This document shows, in pieces, positions 50,371 through 54,031 of a DNA stretch of 54,031 bases. Source of the stretch: Bacteroidales bacterium (GTDB lineage: Bacteria > Bacteroidota > Bacteroidia > Bacteroidales > UBA932). A program made the translations under genes and the position numbers. Within the stretch, counting starts at the first letter, position 1, and each line of letters begins with the position of its first letter. The DNA is taken from contig JAFSSE010000037.1 in assembly GCA_017445755.1 (NCBI GenBank), positions 1 through 54,031 on the forward strand. Direction: 5' to 3'. Under the pieces are notes generated by a model. That model saw only the letters and a program-made list of their open reading frames with translations. It searched no databases and was not told where the DNA came from.

Positions 50371-51821
50371 AAAAGTCCACTATAATATCTTTCGGTGTCC
50401 TCCTGAGCGCGCTTCTGGCATGTTCAGGAGATAACACCGGGAGTGGTGATGCCGTTTACCGGAGCGTCCAGGTTGAACTTTCCCGAAATACCGCCTCCAC
50501 CAATGCGGCTGGAGACCTTGCATGGTCATTTCTGGATTGTGAGACCCTCGCTTATACTTCCGACGCGGGCGACAACGGGACGGCTTCCGTTTCAGTAGAG
50601 GGCGGTGGAGTGCTTTCACTCCAGCTTTCGCTGAATGAAAAGGGCTCGCGGCTCTGGTGCTATACCCCCGGGCTGTACGGGGAAGGTCAGTCCTTCTCCG
50701 TTCCCGAGCGGATTACCAAAACAGGGGACAACCCTGCCATGGTAAACGGCATGGCCTTCTGCTCGACCACCATGTCCTATTCCGGGAAAAACCTTGTTTC
50801 CGGAAACATAAAGCCCCAGACCTCCGCAGTAATCCTCGAGATCGTGGATTCCCGGGGGACGCTTTCCGCTTCGGCGATTTCCTCCGTCGAGATGGTTTCC
50901 TCGGACGGAAGTTTCCTCGCGGGGTCAATTTCCATGAACCTCCAGGAAGGCAGCATAGCCGAGGTGAAAAACGGCTCGCCTAAGCTCATTTTCGACTGCA
51001 CGGACATCAAAGTCGGGACAACGGAATCGCCCCTGGAGATAGGTGCAGCCGTTCTTCCATGTACTTTTACCGGGACCATTACGGTAACGGGCGGGAGCTT
51101 TTCCTCCACCGTTGAAATCAGCAGCCCCCTGGCCCTCCAGGCCGGCTATGTCAAACGTATCCGGGTCGATGTCGGAAGAACCGGCGGAGCGCCCTCATTC
51201 CCCCGCCGTCTCGGCATCATGGGTGACTCCATCTCCACCTTCGAAGGGAAGATTCCCTCCGACCACAGGAAGTACTACCCTGCGGGGGACGTGGATGACT
51301 GGACGAAAACCTATTGGGGACAGCTGATTACCGAGTACTGGAAGTGCGAACTGGATGTAAATACCTCATGGAGCGGAAGCTCTGTCGCCGACGGTAAGGC
51401 GGGTACAGTCCGTACCCCCTTCGTTGAAAGGTGCGGCCTTTTCAATGACCCCGACGCCATCATCCTCTTCGGCGGGACGAACGACGCAATCGCGGATAAC
51501 CAGATCGGGCTCGGCGAGTTCAGCTATGACACCCCGCTTTCTTCCATGAACACCACCCGGCGCTTCCGGGATGCCTATATTTTCGTCATCCGGACCCTCA
51601 TGGAGAAGTACCCCAAGGCCCAGATTATCTGTATCATAGGTACCCATGTGACAGGAGATTACGGCACGTCTGTCGAACAGATAGCCCGCCACTACAATCT
51701 CCCCTATGTGGATTTCCGCGGCGACTCCGAGGTTACCATTTACAGCGGTTCCCACCCGAACGCCGCCGGTCATGCCCACAAGGCCAGACGCATCTACGAG
51801 GAAACGCTGAATTTATTCTAA
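50367..51821 (+). CDS. SGNH/GDSL-type hydrolase, lipoprotein
   Basis: 484 residues from a GTG start that overlaps the upstream stop. The lipoprotein signal ends SALLAC (Cys19). An N-terminal beta domain of about 240 residues is unassigned and may be a fimbrillin- or carbohydrate-binding-like module. The SGNH domain at about 275-484 shows block I 'GIMGDSISTFEG' (nucleophile Ser), block II 'WSGSSVADG', block III 'ILFGGTNDA' and block V 'SGSHPNAAGHA' (catalytic His). The Asp usual three residues before that His is Ser here. SGNH enzymes remove acyl or acetyl groups from lipids or glycans. With SusCD and an EEP-fold enzyme it completes a four-gene degradation operon of unknown substrate. Confidence 0.86.
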   Translation: MKKSTIISFGVLLSALLACSGDNTGSGDAVYRSVQVELSRNTASTNAAGDLAWSFLDCETLAYTSDAGDNGTASVSVEGGGVLSLQLSLNEKGSRLWCYTPGLYGEGQSFSVPERITKTGDNPAMVNGMAFCSTTMSYSGKNLVSGNIKPQTSAVILEIVDSRGTLSASAISSVEMVSSDGSFLAGSISMNLQEGSIAEVKNGSPKLIFDCTDIKVGTTESPLEIGAAVLPCTFTGTITVTGGSFSSTVEISSPLALQAGYVKRIRVDVGRTGGAPSFPRRLGIMGDSISTFEGKIPSDHRKYYPAGDVDDWTKTYWGQLITEYWKCELDVNTSWSGSSVADGKAGTVRTPFVERCGLFNDPDAIILFGGTNDAIADNQIGLGEFSYDTPLSSMNTTRRFRDAYIFVIRTLMEKYPKAQIICIIGTHVTGDYGTSVEQIARHYNLPYVDFRGDSEVTIYSGSHPNAAGHAHKARRIYEETLNLF

Positions 51822-51836
51822 AATCCAAGTGAAACC

Positions 51837-52022
51837 CTAATACTCTTTGTAGCGAGGGAACATACGTATATCCGACATCTCCTCGGCCGGAGGATATGTG
51901 TTATTACAGTTTAGCTTCTCAAGATCTCTTCTTGAGAAGTCATAACGCTGTAGTACACAATAGTTTTGAGTGATATACTCATATTGTCCTTCTTGGTTGT
52001 TAATAACCCAGTAATTCAACAA
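51837..52022 (-). CDS. Possible small ORF, uncertain
   Basis: 61 codons from a TTG in AT-rich DNA between the SGNH gene and the candidate immunity gene. It encodes a polar, Tyr/Asn-rich peptide ('DFSRRDLEKLNCNNTYPP') with no signal peptide or known motif. The frame is open for only 8 more codons upstream, to a TAG, and lacks an ATG. It could be a short gene of the toxin island, a gene remnant or chance. The 265 bp from 51822 to 52086 contain nothing else I can identify. Confidence 0.25.
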   Translation of the reverse strand: MLNYWVINNQEGQYEYITQNYCVLQRYDFSRRDLEKLNCNNTYPPAEEMSDIRMFPRYKEY

Positions 52023-52086
52023 GTGTATCCGATGTTTATGAGCATGCTATTGTTGATGTAACCTATTGAAAATTATATAGTTTAAT

Positions 52087-52674
52087 TTATTGACGGAGTG
52101 TTGAAATAATAGTCCCATTATTTATTCTGAGTTTTATGAGAAAGGATTCTGGTGGCATATTTGTATCGTACGCAAAATCTACGAATTTGATTATACATTT
52201 ATGCCTGGTCACTTTGAGTAAGGAAGATTTAAAACTTCCGGACATGGGAAACTCATTAAGCCGTTCGCATAAGATAACCGACTTAACCTGCTTGTCATAT
52301 TCACTTAAGAGAAATATATACTTCTCATTGACTGAAATAGACACATAAATGAAATGAAACTTTTGTCTTTTTGAAGCCTTCCATGTTCCCAGGTATAGAA
52401 TACACGCATCCTCTCCAATTTTTGCGATATTGTTAAACCATTTTGTTAATAAACCTTTCTGTTTCCCCTCAATGGTAGGGAAGGTGCTAGCCATCTTTGA
52501 TGTAACATTACTAATCCTACAACTATTAACATCAGAGATATAATTAACATCTGAGAATAATTCCTCACTATATGGCTCCGCGAGGTTATAATAAGATAAA
52601 CAAATACTGTTTTCTTCTATTTCTGTTGGAAACGAGCACCAATAGATGCTAAAAAATATTAATAGGCAAAACAT
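52087..52674 (-). CDS. Candidate immunity protein downstream of the RHS toxin
   Basis: 195 residues from the ATG at 52674, which overlaps the toxin stop by 26 bp; a longer frame from 52797 would lie deep inside the toxin gene and is less likely. The N-terminus 'MFCLLIFFSIYWCSFP' is a short hydrophobic segment with a possible lipobox Cys13, so it may be membrane-anchored. The rest is a mixed alpha/beta protein with no family I recognise. It is very AT-rich like the toxin tip. Small proteins encoded immediately after RHS toxin tips are typically the cognate immunity proteins, which is the only basis for the call. Confidence 0.55.
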   Translation of the reverse strand: MFCLLIFFSIYWCSFPTEIEENSICLSYYNLAEPYSEELFSDVNYISDVNSCRISNVTSKMASTFPTIEGKQKGLLTKWFNNIAKIGEDACILYLGTWKASKRQKFHFIYVSISVNEKYIFLLSEYDKQVKSVILCERLNEFPMSGSFKSSLLKVTRHKCIIKFVDFAYDTNMPPESFLIKLRINNGTIISTLRQ

Positions 52675-54031
52675 AGAAGCCAAGTTTTGTGTAGTCCAAT
52701 CCTTGATATTTAGCGACTTGTTTGTATCTGTCACCGTAAAAATCCAATCGATAATTCCAGGCTTGTGCTTGTGCGTATTCCCATTTGTAGATTCCAATAT
52801 GCTGAAGTATGTGTTTCCCGTTATATCCTAAAGCATTAAATCCTGCGTGAAGATATTCATGTCCCATAGTAAGATATAACTCTTCTTTACAAATAAAAGC
52901 CATTTTAAAAAGATAAACATCTGTGGTTTTTGTTGAACTGTGAAAAACTGCACTTCCAGCGACTTCTCTACCTCCTTTCGCAAAGACGTGACCATTAATT
53001 TCGTAGTATTCAGTTGAGGGTAGCGAACCATCAGCATACAAATCTCTCAACCCCTTAATCTCAGTCCCAAAGTTCTCATCTGAAAAAGATTTTGCATAAT
53101 CTGTTGAATACTCCATTCCTTCTCCAATATTAATATCTGCATACTCCTCCGATTGAGAGATTACAGAATTAAATGTCATACCATCGCCAGTCCAGAAATT
53201 CCCTCCGTGTTTTATTGATGATAGTCCGCCTAAAACGCCACCTGTAATGCCTCCAACAACACTAGCTGTCAATCCAGACATTAACCCTGATTTCAAGCCA
53301 TCCACAAACGAGCCACCACTTAACCAATTGTTTCCTGCTCCGGTTGTAAACCCTGAAATAGCGCCAGCAGCTAGACCGTTTGCGGCCCCTCCAATAGCTC
53401 CGTATAATCCTATTGCTGACGATAATTCAAGTCCACCCCATATACCTAATGCGCCAGCAGCAGCTCCAATACCAAAGTATCCGAGCCCCTTCCAAGAGAA
53501 CTCACATCCATTTGCAATCCAATTGGTTATTCCTCCTATTGTTGCTCCTATAACATAATTCCAGAACTCTCCACTCTCATCAGTATACCTCAGCGGATTA
53601 TTGAGCGCATAGGAGTACCGGTTGAAGTTCTGGGTAAAGTCGGGAGCCTGGACGTAGGGATCCGGGGAGAGGAAGCGTCCGACGAGGGGGTCGTAGAGGC
53701 GGGCGTTCATGTTGATAAGCCCGAACCAGGGAAGGTGCTCGTGTCCGGTGAAGCCACGGCCGAAGATGAGCCGTGGCTGCGACCCTGCTCCGTAGAGCTC
53801 CAGCGTCTCCGGGTCCCTCAGCCGCCCCCAGGGGTCGTAGCTGTACTCGCTCACCAGCGATCCGTTCTCTGTTGCAATCTGCGTTACGCTCCCAAGACAG
53901 TCCCGTCCGATATTGTAGCAGTACCACCCGTTTCCGTCCGTGTTCGCCATGACCATCGGTGCCGAGTAGGCGTCTCCTCCCAGATAGAGCATCTCTGTCA
54001 GTATCCCTTCGTAGTTATACTCGCACTCATA
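52649..54031 (-). CDS. RHS-repeat polymorphic toxin, C-terminal part with HExxH tip (5' end beyond the window)
   Basis: 460 codons are open to the window edge, so the N-terminal part lies outside. The first 155 or so residues are the RHS-associated core ('SEYSYDPWGRLRDPET', 'GFTGHEHLPWFGLINMNARLYDPLVGRFLSPDPYVQAPD', 'NRYSYALNNPLRYTDESGEFW'). A Gly/Ala-rich hydrophobic stretch of about 120 residues follows, then a variable tip. The tip contains 'MGHEYLHAG' (HExxH), with a later His or the Glu of 'KWEYAQAQAWN' as a possible third ligand, which suggests a zinc metallopeptidase toxin. At about 53.59 kb the DNA changes from GC-rich core to AT-rich tip, typical of exchangeable toxin cassettes. A small gene overlaps its stop and is the likely immunity gene. 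Confidence 0.88.
   Translation of the reverse strand, partial: YECEYNYEGILTEMLYLGGDAYSAPMVMANTDGNGWYCYNIGRDCLGSVTQIATENGSLVSEYSYDPWGRLRDPETLELYGAGSQPRLIFGRGFTGHEHLPWFGLINMNARLYDPLVGRFLSPDPYVQAPDFTQNFNRYSYALNNPLRYTDESGEFWNYVIGATIGGITNWIANGCEFSWKGLGYFGIGAAAGALGIWGGLELSSAIGLYGAIGGAANGLAAGAISGFTTGAGNNWLSGGSFVDGLKSGLMSGLTASVVGGITGGVLGGLSSIKHGGNFWTGDGMTFNSVISQSEEYADINIGEGMEYSTDYAKSFSDENFGTEIKGLRDLYADGSLPSTEYYEINGHVFAKGGREVAGSAVFHSSTKTTDVYLFKMAFICKEELYLTMGHEYLHAGFNALGYNGKHILQHIGIYKWEYAQAQAWNYRLDFYGDRYKQVAKYQGLDYTKLGFYVLPINIF

Noticed and set aside
52675-52797. Upstream extension of the candidate immunity gene to 52797
   Set aside because: It would add 41 residues that overlap the toxin coding region and would bury the hydrophobic N-terminal anchor, so the ATG at 52674 fits better.

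Overview
The window is chromosomal DNA of a Bacteroidota bacterium, most likely of order Bacteroidales. The evidence is two SusC/SusD pairs, two further TonB-dependent receptors with N-terminal carboxypeptidase-regulatory-like domains, many lipoproteins with BACON, Big_2 or FISUMP-type domains, a membrane-tethered TPR-LuxR regulator, an S46 dipeptidyl peptidase, and promoters matching the Bacteroidota -7 box TAnnTTTG just ahead of many operons. Most of the DNA is moderately GC-rich and gene-dense. An AT-rich patch at about 51.8-53.6 kb and a very GC-rich repetitive intergenic stretch at 42.4-42.8 kb stand out.

Layout. (1) 1-4756: the start of a Big_2 lipoprotein gene, a TPR/LuxR membrane regulator, a small conserved protein, a purine nucleoside phosphorylase (deoD) and a short-chain dehydrogenase. 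(2) 4927-12609 (+): operon A, with a gingipain/caspase-fold peptidase fused to HEAT-like repeats, a TonB receptor, a DUF4876 lipoprotein and a DUF6850-like outer-membrane barrel. (3) 12599-24732 (-): an eight-gene operon of SusC, SusD, three related lipoproteins (BACON-like N-terminus plus a shared C-terminal module), two glycerophosphodiester phosphodiesterases and a GpsA-like glycerol-3-phosphate dehydrogenase. A DeoR/GlpR-type regulator is divergently encoded beside it, followed by a secreted esterase and a Tat-exported metallophosphoesterase. (4) 27695-38393 (-): operon B, with a FISUMP lipoprotein, a TonB receptor, DUF4876, DUF6850, a polyferredoxin with an HMA-like domain and an S46 peptidase. 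(5) 38541-42120 (+): a metallo-beta-lactamase-fold lipoprotein, an Omp85-type barrel and an AT-richer secreted protein. (6) 42121-43074: a long intergenic region with a terminator, a 108-bp palindrome and a GC-rich repeat array. (7) 43075-51821 (+): a second SusC/SusD operon with an exo/endonuclease/phosphatase-fold lipoprotein and an SGNH hydrolase. (8) 51822-54031 (-): the 3' end of an RHS-repeat polymorphic toxin with an HExxH-containing tip and a candidate immunity gene.

How the genes may work together. The eight-gene operon reads as a dedicated uptake-and-catabolism locus for glycerophosphodiesters, for example deacylated phospholipids or glycerol-phosphate polymers: surface lipoproteins bind the substrate, phosphodiesterases release glycerol 3-phosphate, SusCD imports, GpsA oxidises to dihydroxyacetone phosphate, and a GlpR-like repressor controls. 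A GlpR-like inverted repeat lies in the SusC leader. Operons A and B are paralogous TonB receptor-DUF4876-DUF6850 modules, each tied to a different secreted peptidase. Operon B adds an electron-transfer polyferredoxin, which hints at metal or peptide-bound cofactor acquisition. These two themes are the best candidates for undescribed systems. All functional links are inferred from sequence motifs and gene order.
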